DNA of 64,000 nt from an uncultured Bacteroides sp. (GTDB taxonomy: Bacteria; Bacteroidota; Bacteroidia; Bacteroidales; Bacteroidaceae). Made by a program: the position numbers and the translations under genes. The DNA lies in assembly GCF_958445495.1 (NCBI RefSeq), contig NZ_CAUCSQ010000003.1, positions 1 through 64,000 on the forward strand, written 5' to 3'. Of this stretch, positions 13,378 to 21,565 are shown one piece after another. The notes beneath the pieces are model-generated. The model saw only the letters and a program-made list of their open reading frames with translations. It was not told the origin of the DNA and did not search any database. The first letter of the stretch is position 1, and each line of letters begins with the position of its first letter.

Positions 13378-14637
13378 TTACTTTAAATAGACTTCCAATA
13401 TCTTATTTTTCATTTTAATATCTTTATAGCGATTGCGATAAACTACCCGACTATTCGCACTCAGCTTTTGCCGCAATTCATCGTCTTGTAGAATTTCTAA
13501 TGTGCGCTTTCCCAATTGCTCTATCTGTAAGTTTTGTTCGGAGGTAGCTGATAAAGGTTCCTGTTCACCACATACTTTATAGCCATTATAACCTGATTCT
13601 ATCATTTCTCCAATTCCTGCCGAATCAATACCTACTAAAGGTATTCCATGCATCATCATCTCAATAGCTACATAACTACATTGTTCATTGAGCGAAGGAT
13701 GAACACCCACATCAGCTATTTGATACAATTTATATAAAAAACCTTTATCTACTCTCCCTGTAAAGGTAACCCTTCCGTAAAACGATATGCACTCCTTTAG
13801 AAATCTGTCATAATTGCCACTTCCGGCAATTATCAAATGTACATCGGAAGAATGAACTACTATTCTTTCAAAAGCTTTCAAGAGTAGCAGAAGCCCTTTT
13901 TCCTCATCCAATCTACCTACAAAAAGAACTATTTTCTCATTTTCGTTAAAAGACAGTTCTTTTTTTATTGCTCGCTTTTGTCTTTCATCTACTATTACAG
14001 CTTCATCCTTTAAACCATTGGAAATAAAAGTTAGTTGTTCTTGATGGATTTCGTACTCTGTTTGCAATATATCAAAGGTGTAAAACGATAAACATACTAT
14101 ATTATCTACCGACTGACACATAGCTTTCGTCCTATAATAATCATCATAAACAGACTTCTCTGTGACATCCGTCCGCTCCATTTCTTCTTTTTGAATAATC
14201 TTTTTGAAGCAGGCTTTATCACCTTTTATCAAAGTAAGCCATCCCATATAATGAATTGTAAAAACAATCTTACATGAAGGATATAATTTACGCAGATATG
14301 GCACTAATGAGTCGTGCTGTAAGTAATTCAGATGAAATACATTGTCTTCATCTTTATCTATTTGCGACTTTAATAAACAACTGACAGCCAAATTATATAG
14401 TTCCATTTTCCCCGGTTGTAACTGCCAATATGGAACCAAACGAGGAGAGGGAATTTTAATCGTTCGTATTCCTTCCGACTCTACAATTGAGAACTCTTTT
14501 TCTATGGATTGTAATTCTACCAAAGACAAGCGTACATCTCGTTCTCCTTTGATACATTCTGTCAATTCACGGATATAAGTACCAATACCGTAATCCCCAG
14601 CACGACTGTCACTACTAAAAAGATAAATATGTTTCAT
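13378..14637 (-). CDS. GT4-family glycosyltransferase, RiPP-cluster type, 419 aa
   Basis: The two-domain GT-B enzyme begins MKHIYLFSSDSRAGDYGIGT, whose Gly-rich loop binds the donor or acceptor. The C-terminal domain has VLFVGRLDEEKGLLLLLKAF and the E-x7-E motif (EQCSYVAIEMMMHGIPLV). Its N-terminal pattern resembles the TIGR04157-like glycosyltransferases that occur beside GG-type precursors in Bacteroidales. The substrate is unknown; the neighbouring modified peptide is the obvious candidate. The start at 14637 forms an ATGA overlap with the upstream stop; the longer frame to 14670 lies inside the upstream gene. It is probably cytoplasmic. Confidence 0.82.
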   Translation of the reverse strand: MKHIYLFSSDSRAGDYGIGTYIRELTECIKGERDVRLSLVELQSIEKEFSIVESEGIRTIKIPSPRLVPYWQLQPGKMELYNLAVSCLLKSQIDKDEDNVFHLNYLQHDSLVPYLRKLYPSCKIVFTIHYMGWLTLIKGDKACFKKIIQKEEMERTDVTEKSVYDDYYRTKAMCQSVDNIVCLSFYTFDILQTEYEIHQEQLTFISNGLKDEAVIVDERQKRAIKKELSFNENEKIVLFVGRLDEEKGLLLLLKAFERIVVHSSDVHLIIAGSGNYDRFLKECISFYGRVTFTGRVDKGFLYKLYQIADVGVHPSLNEQCSYVAIEMMMHGIPLVGIDSAGIGEMIESGYNGYKVCGEQEPLSATSEQNLQIEQLGKRTLEILQDDELRQKLSANSRVVYRNRYKDIKMKNKILEVYLK

Positions 14638-15275
14638 CTGTATAATGTTTTTAAAGCTAGTCCGGCACAACCGCCGTCCAGCCCTAACGGTAATTTCAGA
14701 ATATCAATAGTTTCATTCAATTGAGGTGGAGTAATTACATCTAAAGGCGAAACAGACTTCAAAGGTAGTCCGGCTTTTTGGACACTCTTCTCTAATGCAT
14801 ATATATACATATTATCGAATGGACGTGTAGTTTGTCTTTTTTCCGCAAATGAGAGTCTGGCTTGTACATAACACCGGACTCCCTCAAGACCTGTACGAAA
14901 TGAAAAGTCAATCATTCGCATAGGATCTCGTTCCATGATTTTATAGTCAATATCATTTAGTACCTCGTCGGCATCACCATCCAAAAAGTCTTGTTCCAAC
15001 AACGTACATATTCCCCATGCAATACCACAAAGTCCTTTATCTATAGTAATAGGCATATTATCATGGAGATTGTCACAAATTTCGTCCATTAAGTTTCCCG
15101 CCAATACCTCGTACAGAGAGTCTTTTTTATATCGGGCATAATGATAGAAAAAAAAGGCAATACCCATTTTCCCATTTAGTAGGCCTATATCATGCACAGT
15201 AATATTCTGTATGGTCAAATGATTCACAATACGTTGAAGTAAATCACATTCTTTGGTTTTATCTTTAATGTTCAT
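14634..15275 (-). CDS. LanC-like half-domain protein, 213 aa, no zinc ligands
   Basis: The protein carries Gly-rich toroid turns like those of LanC: GLLNGKMGIAFFFYHYARYK, KGLCGIAWGICTLLEQ and a C-terminal LGLDGGCAGLALKTLY. The Cys/Cys-His zinc motifs are absent, and the length is about half of a cyclase. A block (DGDADEVLNDID) is nearly identical in pattern to EGEADEVLSDID in the sulfotransferase fusion at 16125-17423, so the two domains are paralogues. Catalysis of ring closure is unlikely. A peptide-binding or scaffold role for the glycosyltransferases, coupled by the ATGA overlap to the GT4 gene, is inferred. Confidence 0.7.
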   Translation of the reverse strand: MNIKDKTKECDLLQRIVNHLTIQNITVHDIGLLNGKMGIAFFFYHYARYKKDSLYEVLAGNLMDEICDNLHDNMPITIDKGLCGIAWGICTLLEQDFLDGDADEVLNDIDYKIMERDPMRMIDFSFRTGLEGVRCYVQARLSFAEKRQTTRPFDNMYIYALEKSVQKAGLPLKSVSPLDVITPPQLNETIDILKLPLGLDGGCAGLALKTLYR

Positions 15276-15354
15276 TTCATTTTTTGATTTTAACTTAATA
15301 TCATTTAGTTTGATAATAAAAAATTACAATATAAGTAATGATAAAAAATAGGGC

Positions 15355-16128
15355 TTACGTCCAGCTCTTCATATAAGAAAATACTCCTATATGTTTTTTT
15401 ATTAATGATGTCAGTTCTTCTTTCGTCTTATTACATGTGTCCAAAAGTACTTTTTGATTCTGCATAGTTCTTTCTCCATGATTCACTCCCGTTTCCGCTA
15501 CTCTTGGATGATAAAGGTGATAACAAGGTCCTTTAACTCTACCAACAAAATGTCCCAGTATCTCCATCCTTTTTACTCTTTCTATATCTTCAGGTCCCCA
15601 GCCATAAAAACCTTCGTTTTCTCCACCTGCTAATAAATATTTCTCTTTGTTCACCAGAAAAGCTCCACCTACTGATGGACGTCTCATTAATAAAACACCT
15701 GATGATAACGACAACACTTTACTTCCATTCCTTATTAAAGTACTTTCGTCCTTGTTTAACAGACGAAATTCACCATTATAGGGAAAACTCATAACATTAC
15801 CATTTTCTATCATTTCGATTGCTTCCACCAATTGTTTTTGTTGTACTATAATGTCTGTATCCCAGACACCTACAATTGGATATTCTGCATTGATTAACAA
15901 CTGATTCAAAAAATGAGTCCGATAGAAAACAGTCTCTACATCCTGAATAAACCGATAGCGTACCCTATTATGCAGTGGACAATGAAAACGCTGTTCACTA
16001 TCCGCTTCGATAATATCTATATGGACAAAAGGTGATTGCAACAAATACCATAATACATATCGCAAATTTTCTTTGCGTTCTACCGAATCTATTCTTACCG
16101 GTATGACTATACTGACAGAATCAATCAT
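15355..16128 (-). CDS. Galactosyltransferase-type (GT-A, GT7-like) glycosyltransferase, 257 aa
   Basis: The GT-A fold begins DSVSIVIPVRIDSVERKENL. A metal-binding DxD is seen in VGVWDTDIIV. The C-terminal GENEGFYGWGPEDIERVKRM is the Glyco_transf_7C hallmark, where the GWGxED Asp/Glu is the proposed base. The family transfers galactose, GalNAc or related sugars. The gene overlaps the sulfotransferase-LanC-like gene as ATGA (16125-16128), so the two are translated together. The acceptor is unknown; the precursor or its modified core is the simplest candidate from context. Confidence 0.8.
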   Translation of the reverse strand: MIDSVSIVIPVRIDSVERKENLRYVLWYLLQSPFVHIDIIEADSEQRFHCPLHNRVRYRFIQDVETVFYRTHFLNQLLINAEYPIVGVWDTDIIVQQKQLVEAIEMIENGNVMSFPYNGEFRLLNKDESTLIRNGSKVLSLSSGVLLMRRPSVGGAFLVNKEKYLLAGGENEGFYGWGPEDIERVKRMEILGHFVGRVKGPCYHLYHPRVAETGVNHGERTMQNQKVLLDTCNKTKEELTSLIKKHIGVFSYMKSWT

Positions 16129-17423
16129 TTCGTTAATTTTAAAGTTAATATTCCCATTACGGTATCTTGTAACTTTTCTACTTTGGCATTGAGTATATTC
16201 AATCTATGTAATAGAGTGAGTATAAAGTATGTTTCATAGAAGTTGGATTTGCGAGAACCATCCCGTATAGCTTCTTCTATCCAATCAATGAGGTAAATCA
16301 CATGTTCTTTAAGAGTCAATACAATCCTTTCTTCGGATTCCGTTCTGTAGTGTAGTCGACAATACAAATAGTAAACCAATCCCAATATACCATCGTCAAT
16401 GTTTAATCCTTGCAATGTACGTCTGTTTATTTCATTCAAGACAAGAGTATCTATATCCGATAACACCTCATCCGCTTCCCCTTCAACGATATGATTCTGC
16501 AATAGATATTCCAATCCGTATCCCACACCGCACAATCCTTCTCCGTATGATAAGGACGAATTCCGGTTACATTTGCCTAAAACGGTATTTAATAAACTTT
16601 CCGCCAGTGACTTCCATTTGGGTTCTTGTGTCTTCTGGTATAATGAAAAAAATGACATAACTTTTCCCATATTGCCATTCATTCCAATTGTATTTGAAAA
16701 TGAACCGTCGATAACATGAGCTTCCGATACGCATAAAGATTCAAACGTGACAGCATTTACATGCTCTAGCAAAGAATAATCATCTTTATATAATTCTTTA
16801 ATTCTATTTATCTGCTCGGGCGTAACTTCAATTTTACTTTTACGAGTTTGATTGTTTTGTTTTTTTAATGTTGGTATTCCACTTTGAATAAGAAAATGAT
16901 TCAGTTCACTCATCCGAACAATACAATCAACATCCAAGGCTTTGTAATAATCCGCTTGTTTTCTTATGTGTTCGTCCTGCATCGTCGGATCGGATTTGCC
17001 AAGCTCAAACTCTACAAATTCTAGAAATCTTTCAAATGAATTATCTTCATACAAACTGAGCCAATTGAAATAAACTCTCCAATTCTCTTCTTGCAGGAAC
17101 CACTTATAGTTTGAAACCAAACGTTCCACAGGATCTCTCCACACGGCAAACTTTAATAATTTCCCATACTTTTCTTCATAGTCAAGCATTTTTAAAACAG
17201 GAATCAGATAGCCGTTTCGAGGCGAATACCCCACTCGTGTATGAATCTCATTTTCAGATAAATCCTTGTCTCCTTCTTTAGCATATATAGCAATATTCTT
17301 CAAATATGTAGAAGCATTCTTTGAAATACAAACGAAAGCAGCTTTGTGTTTTTCTATCAAGCAAAAATAGTTCTGAAAAAAAGGACTATGATATGCTTTT
17401 TGAAAGTCAGTTCGTTGAGTCAT
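16125..17423 (-). CDS. Sulfotransferase fused to a LanC-like half domain, 432 aa
   Basis: Residues ~25-225 match the sulfotransferase family 2 fold: KAAFVCISKNASTYLKN (31-43) is the 5'-phosphosulfate loop of PAPS-dependent enzymes, and FAVWRDPVERLVSNYKW (92-108) is the 3'-phosphate site with its Arg and Ser. Residues ~240-432 form a LanC-like toroid segment (MNGNMGKVMSFFSLYQ, GEGLCGVGYGLEYLLQ, GEADEVLSDID, DDGILGLVYYLY) without zinc ligands. The join is a continuous frame with no frameshift. It is the first gene of the cluster operon, behind a good promoter at 17686-17716. Sulfation of the peptide or of a sugar on it is inferred from context. The N-terminal domain could be degenerate and use another donor. 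Confidence 0.78.
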   Translation of the reverse strand: MTQRTDFQKAYHSPFFQNYFCLIEKHKAAFVCISKNASTYLKNIAIYAKEGDKDLSENEIHTRVGYSPRNGYLIPVLKMLDYEEKYGKLLKFAVWRDPVERLVSNYKWFLQEENWRVYFNWLSLYEDNSFERFLEFVEFELGKSDPTMQDEHIRKQADYYKALDVDCIVRMSELNHFLIQSGIPTLKKQNNQTRKSKIEVTPEQINRIKELYKDDYSLLEHVNAVTFESLCVSEAHVIDGSFSNTIGMNGNMGKVMSFFSLYQKTQEPKWKSLAESLLNTVLGKCNRNSSLSYGEGLCGVGYGLEYLLQNHIVEGEADEVLSDIDTLVLNEINRRTLQGLNIDDGILGLVYYLYCRLHYRTESEERIVLTLKEHVIYLIDWIEEAIRDGSRKSNFYETYFILTLLHRLNILNAKVEKLQDTVMGILTLKLTK

Positions 17424-17783
17424 ATTACAAATTATTAATAAGGTTCATATTCTTTATATGACAAATTTATTTATCAGACTGATAATTGGATGTATCGTAA
17501 GTACGTCACGAGAAAATAATGATACATAGTTTGTTACTTTTGAGAATTATGTCCTCGTATATGTTAATTATAAAGCTTTACACAGTACTATAGCAGTTTC
17601 TTCAAATTTTGAATTGAATAAAATTATTTATCAATGCATTTCATATATTTGCGTATTTTTCATTAAGGAATTATTTTCTATCAGACAAATATAAGGTTCT
17701 TTTTTATGTTTTACAATCTTTTCAGGGTGACAAAATAAAAGAAGAAAAACATATTACTATTTTATTCACAATCTTCATTTTAG
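17424..17783. other. AT-rich region ahead of the lanthipeptide operon
   Basis: The stretch contains the leftward promoter at 17686-17716, a roughly 255-base leader and a second possible leftward -7 box (TAAATTTG, 17462-17469) close to the first gene. A rightward TATATTTG at 17644-17651 has no partner gene. No small precursor-like frame with a GG leader was seen. Confidence 0.5.
17686..17716 (-). promoter_or_regulatory. Promoter of the lanthipeptide operon
   Basis: On the minus strand TTG (17716-17714) and TATATTTG (17693-17686) are 20 bases apart, which fits the Bacteroides primary-sigma consensus. The start of transcription would be near 17680. Confidence 0.65.
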
Positions 17784-18302
17784 CTATTTATTATTCTGTC
17801 TGGAAAAGCGAGAAAGGTAGACAGAAAGTTGAGTATTCTCTTCTATTTTTAGCTTATTTCTTATTCTGTTTTTATATTTTTTGATTGTATTTACTTCGAG
17901 ACTCAATATTTCAGACTGTTCTAAATTACGTAGTCTGATGTAAGTAAGATAGCAAACTTTCATTTCCTGAGATGTTAAACCAATAGGACTAAGCAGGTCA
18001 CTAATATCACCATAAAGTATATTAATGGCAGCATACAAAAGCAACCAATGTGCCTCATTTCTGAGTTGATTATATCTACGCTTTTTTAATAACAACAAAA
18101 GTTCCAAGCCTATTATTAAAAATAATTCATCTTCTTCAAACTCACTTATTATCGCAAAATGCGAATTGAGTTTAGCTTTTAATTCACGATTACGGTTTAC
18201 TAAATCTTGATTTAACACATCTCTATTATCCAAAAGTTTTATAAATTCAGATATTCTTTCTTCTAATTTGATATTTTTCTCCTCTAAATTTTCCGATAGC
18301 AT
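17784..18302 (-). CDS. LuxR/GerE-type regulator with coiled-coil N-terminus, 172 aa
   Basis: Residues ~1-50 are a Glu/Lys-rich coiled coil. A hydrophobic segment (about 56-72, FLIIGLELLLLLKK) follows. The C-terminal ~65 residues are a GerE-type helix-turn-helix (LTSQEMKVCYLTYIRLRNLE followed by VNTIKKYKNRIRNKLKI). The region resembles the C-terminal parts of Bacteroides regulators that sense through tetratricopeptide domains, but the sensor part is missing. It lies at the head of the cluster, in the same direction as the operon but separated by 360 bases with its own promoter region. It is the likely regulator; direct evidence for its targets is absent. Confidence 0.72.
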   Translation of the reverse strand: MLSENLEEKNIKLEERISEFIKLLDNRDVLNQDLVNRNRELKAKLNSHFAIISEFEEDELFLIIGLELLLLLKKRRYNQLRNEAHWLLLYAAINILYGDISDLLSPIGLTSQEMKVCYLTYIRLRNLEQSEILSLEVNTIKKYKNRIRNKLKIEENTQLSVYLSRFSRQNNK

Positions 18303-18761
18303 AATATAAGTTTTTACAGGTATTGATATTGGTGTCTTTTATATAAATACACTGCAGAAGAAGCGTTCCCTTACATCGAATAGTTATAAAAATTTAAATA
18401 TAGTGGTAGAAAACGAATGCATTCCTTATCATACTCATGAAATTCCTAAATTACAAGTCTGAGTCTCACCGGTAATGTTCGTTAATCCATAGACATTGTT
18501 TAGACAAACAGGACGTAAGTCCCCATTAAAATTCCACTCAGATGCTTAATATGACTTAAATTCTGACTAAAATGAATTTGAATTGCATTTATATTTTTCA
18601 TAAAAATATTTTTTTGATAACAAAGGGATGGATTATAAAATAGGAAAGCTTGAATATGTTTTTTGAGGTTATTTCTTCTTTAATTAAAACACCTGATTTT
18701 ACATCCAATAATGTAAAATTAGGTGTCATTTTCCCAAATCATTGATAATCAATGTTTATCG
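18303..18761. other. Intergenic region between the regulator and tRNA-Ser
   Basis: The stretch is AT-rich, without a credible gene. Its only clear feature is the tRNA terminator hairpin at 18689-18726. The left part may be the junction between the acquired cluster and the core chromosome, because integrations commonly use the 3' end of tRNA genes, which faces this side. Confidence 0.5.
18689..18726 (-). terminator. Terminator of tRNA-Ser
   Basis: ACACCTGATTTTACAT and ATGTAAAATTAGGTGT form a 16-bp stem with one mismatch and a 6-base loop. On the minus strand it is followed by TTTTAATT, and it lies about 35 bases past the tRNA 3' end. Confidence 0.75.
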
Positions 18762-18846
18762 CGGAGAGACAGGGATTCGAACCCCGGGTACCTCGCAGTA
18801 CAACGGTTTTCAAGACCGCCGCAATCGACCACTCTGCCACCTCTCC
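18762..18846 (-). tRNA. tRNA-Ser(UGA)
   Basis: An 85-nt cloverleaf with a 7-bp acceptor stem (GGAGAGG with TCTCTCC, discriminator G), anticodon loop CTTGAAA (anticodon TGA), a long variable arm typical of Ser, and T arm GGGGTTCGAATCCC. CCA is not encoded. Confidence 0.96.
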
Positions 18847-18947
18847 AAAACCTCCTTGTCAGAAGTACTTTCCGTTGAAAGCGATGCAAAGGTACGAATC
18901 ATTTTTAAATCTGCAAACAATCTGGTATTTTTTTCATGAATTAATCG

Positions 18948-18955
18948 TATTTTTG
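18948..18955 (+). promoter_or_regulatory. -7 box upstream of mutS2
   Basis: TATTTTTG fits TAnnTTTG and lies 25 bases before the chosen ATG at 18980. No clear -33 element is visible. Confidence 0.4.
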
Positions 18956-18979
18956 TACCCCATTATAAGCAATAAAAGT

Positions 18980-21478
18980 ATGATATACCCTCAAAATTTT
19001 GAGCAAAAGATAGGATTCGACCAGATAAGACAGTTGCTAAAAGATAAATGCCTTAGCACTTTAGGAAAAGAGCGAGTATCAGAGATGAGCTTTTCCGGAG
19101 AATATGAAGAAGTGGAGGAGAAACTAAATCAAGTCACAGAATTCGTCCGTATCATTCAAGAAGAAGACAGTTTTCCCGATCAGTTTTTCTTTGATGTCCG
19201 CCCCTCGTTAAAACGAGTGCGGATAGAAGGCATGTATCTGGATGAACAGGAGCTGTTCGACCTACGCCGTTCACTGGAAACCATCCGGGATATCGTCCGT
19301 TTCCTCCATCAAGACAAAGACGAAGAAAGCGGCACTCCCTACCCCTGCCTGAAACGATTGGCAGGAGATATTGCCGTATTTCCCCAATTGATTGGCAAAA
19401 TAGACAATATCCTGAACAAATACGGGAAGATAAAAGACAATGCCTCTGCAGAACTGGCCCGCATCCGCCGGGAGCTGGCCAACACAATGGGAAGCATTTC
19501 CCGATCATTGAACAACATCCTGCGCAATGCACAATCCGAAGGATACGTAGATAAAGACGTAGCTCCCACCATGCGGGACGGGCGCCTGGTAATTCCGGTC
19601 GCACCGGGACTCAAACGAAAAATAAAAGGAATCGTCCATGATGAATCCGCAAGTGGAAAAACCGTATTCATCGAACCGGCAGAAGTCGTAGAAGCCAACA
19701 ACCGCGTCCGCGAACTGGAAGGAGACGAAAAACGGGAAATCATTCGCATCCTTACCGAATTCTCCAATATCCTACGTCCCTCGATACCCGAAATACTCCA
19801 ATCGTATGAATTTCTGGCGGAAATCGATTTTATCCGTGCGAAAAGCCATTTCGCCATACAGACCGACAGCCTGAAACCCACCGTCGAAAACACACAGATG
19901 TTAGACTGGACAATGGCCGTACACCCCCTGCTACAACTTTCACTGGCAAAACATGGAAAGAAAGTAGTCCCTTTGGATATCGAGCTGAACCAGAAACAAC
20001 GTATCCTCATCATCTCCGGCCCGAATGCCGGCGGCAAATCAGTTTGCCTGAAAACAGTAGGCCTGCTACAATACATGTTGCAATGCGGCATGCCCGTACC
20101 TCTGCATGAACGCAGCCATGCAGGCATCTTTCATAGCATTTTTATAGATATCGGCGACGAACAGTCCATCGAAGACGATTTAAGCACCTACTCCTCACAT
20201 CTGACTAACATGAAGATAATGATGAAAAACTGTAACGGACAAAGCCTTATTCTAATCGATGAATTCGGAGGAGGGACAGAGCCGCAAATCGGAGGCGCCA
20301 TTGCGGAAGCCGTTCTGAAACGCTTCAACCAGAAAGGCACGTTCGGGGTGATAACCACCCATTACCAAAACCTGAAACACTTTGCAGAAGACCATGAAGG
20401 CATAGTCAACGGAGCAATGCTCTACGACCGCCATTTGATGCAAGCGCTTTTCCAATTGCAAATCGGGAATCCGGGAAGCTCATTCGCCGTAGAAATCGCC
20501 CGAAAAATCGGACTCCCCGAAGACGTGATTGCAGATGCCTCGGAAATCGTCGGAAGCGAATACATCAATGCCGACAAATACCTCCAAGACATCGTACGAG
20601 ACAAACGCTACTGGGAAGGAAAACGCCAGACCATCCGCCAACGGGAAAAACACATGGAAGAAACGATAGCCCGCTACCAGGCAGAAATGGAAGAACTGCA
20701 GAAATCGCGAAAAGAGATTATCAAACAAGCGAAAGAAGAAGCCGAACGAATATTGCAGGAATCAAACGCACGCATCGAAAACACCATCCGAACGATAAAA
20801 GAAGCACAAGCGGAAAAAGAAAAAACCCGTTCGGCGCGCCAAGAACTGGCAGACTTCCGCACATCCCTGGAAACATTGACTTCCAAAGAACAAGAAGAAA
20901 AAATAGCGCGGAAAATGGAAAAGCTGAAAGAGAAACAAGAACGGAGAAAAAACAGGAAAAACGAACAGAAAATTACCGCACCTCAAACGGCGGGCATTTC
21001 TAAAACGGCTCCTGTCACAATCGGTGACAACGTGAAAATCAAAGGACAAACCAGCATCGGACAAGTTGTGGAAATCAACGGCAAAAATGCGACAGTCGTT
21101 TTCGGAAGCATCAAAACAACCGTCAAGTCAGACCGGCTCGAACGTACGAATGCAACCCCCAAAACGGAAAACATCGCCAAAAGCACCTTTGTCAGCAGCC
21201 AGACCCACGACCGGATGTACGAGAAGAAACTCAATTTCAAACAAGACCTCGATGTGCGCGGAATGCGTGGAGATGAAGCCCTGCAAGCAGTCACCTATTT
21301 CATCGACGACGCCATACTAGTGGGAATGGACCGCGTACGCATCCTTCACGGGACCGGTACGGGAATCCTCCGCACACTCATCCGCCAATACCTGTCTACC
21401 GTACCGAACATCCGCCACTATGCCGACGAACACGTCCAGCTCGGAGGCGCAGGAATCACGGTAATCGATTTTGACTGA
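18980..21478 (+). CDS. mutS2: MutS2 family ATPase/endonuclease, 832 aa
   Basis: MutS2 lacks the mismatch-recognition domain of MutS and acts on recombination intermediates and stalled ribosomes. Visible parts are the lever and clamp helices (RIRRELANTMGSISRSLNN), the ATPase core with SGPNAGGKSVCLKTV, LILIDEFGGGTEP and VITTHYQNLKHFAE, a long Lys/Glu-rich coiled coil, and a C-terminal Smr nuclease domain (LDVRGMRGDEALQAV with HGTGTGILR). All motifs are intact. The start is ATG 18980 (MIYPQNFEQKIGFDQIRQLL); the frame is open further upstream but runs through the tRNA gene. Confidence 0.96.
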   Translation: MIYPQNFEQKIGFDQIRQLLKDKCLSTLGKERVSEMSFSGEYEEVEEKLNQVTEFVRIIQEEDSFPDQFFFDVRPSLKRVRIEGMYLDEQELFDLRRSLETIRDIVRFLHQDKDEESGTPYPCLKRLAGDIAVFPQLIGKIDNILNKYGKIKDNASAELARIRRELANTMGSISRSLNNILRNAQSEGYVDKDVAPTMRDGRLVIPVAPGLKRKIKGIVHDESASGKTVFIEPAEVVEANNRVRELEGDEKREIIRILTEFSNILRPSIPEILQSYEFLAEIDFIRAKSHFAIQTDSLKPTVENTQMLDWTMAVHPLLQLSLAKHGKKVVPLDIELNQKQRILIISGPNAGGKSVCLKTVGLLQYMLQCGMPVPLHERSHAGIFHSIFIDIGDEQSIEDDLSTYSSHLTNMKIMMKNCNGQSLILIDEFGGGTEPQIGGAIAEAVLKRFNQKGTFGVITTHYQNLKHFAEDHEGIVNGAMLYDRHLMQALFQLQIGNPGSSFAVEIARKIGLPEDVIADASEIVGSEYINADKYLQDIVRDKRYWEGKRQTIRQREKHMEETIARYQAEMEELQKSRKEIIKQAKEEAERILQESNARIENTIRTIKEAQAEKEKTRSARQELADFRTSLETLTSKEQEEKIARKMEKLKEKQERRKNRKNEQKITAPQTAGISKTAPVTIGDNVKIKGQTSIGQVVEINGKNATVVFGSIKTTVKSDRLERTNATPKTENIAKSTFVSSQTHDRMYEKKLNFKQDLDVRGMRGDEALQAVTYFIDDAILVGMDRVRILHGTGTGILRTLIRQYLSTVPNIRHYADEHVQLGGAGITVIDFD

Positions 21479-21565
21479 ACAGACAAACAAAATGTTGAAA
21501 AACCTTGTTCCCATCCAGGAAACCGCTACCTTTGCGGCAGCGGTTTCCCAAAATGAAAATAAAGC

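Noticed and set aside
18752..18979. N-terminal extension of MutS2
   Set aside because: It reads through the tRNA-Ser gene and adds no conserved residues; ATG 18980 gives the normal family start.
19152..20127. Long minus-strand frames inside mutS2
   Set aside because: They are shadows of the well-supported plus-strand gene.
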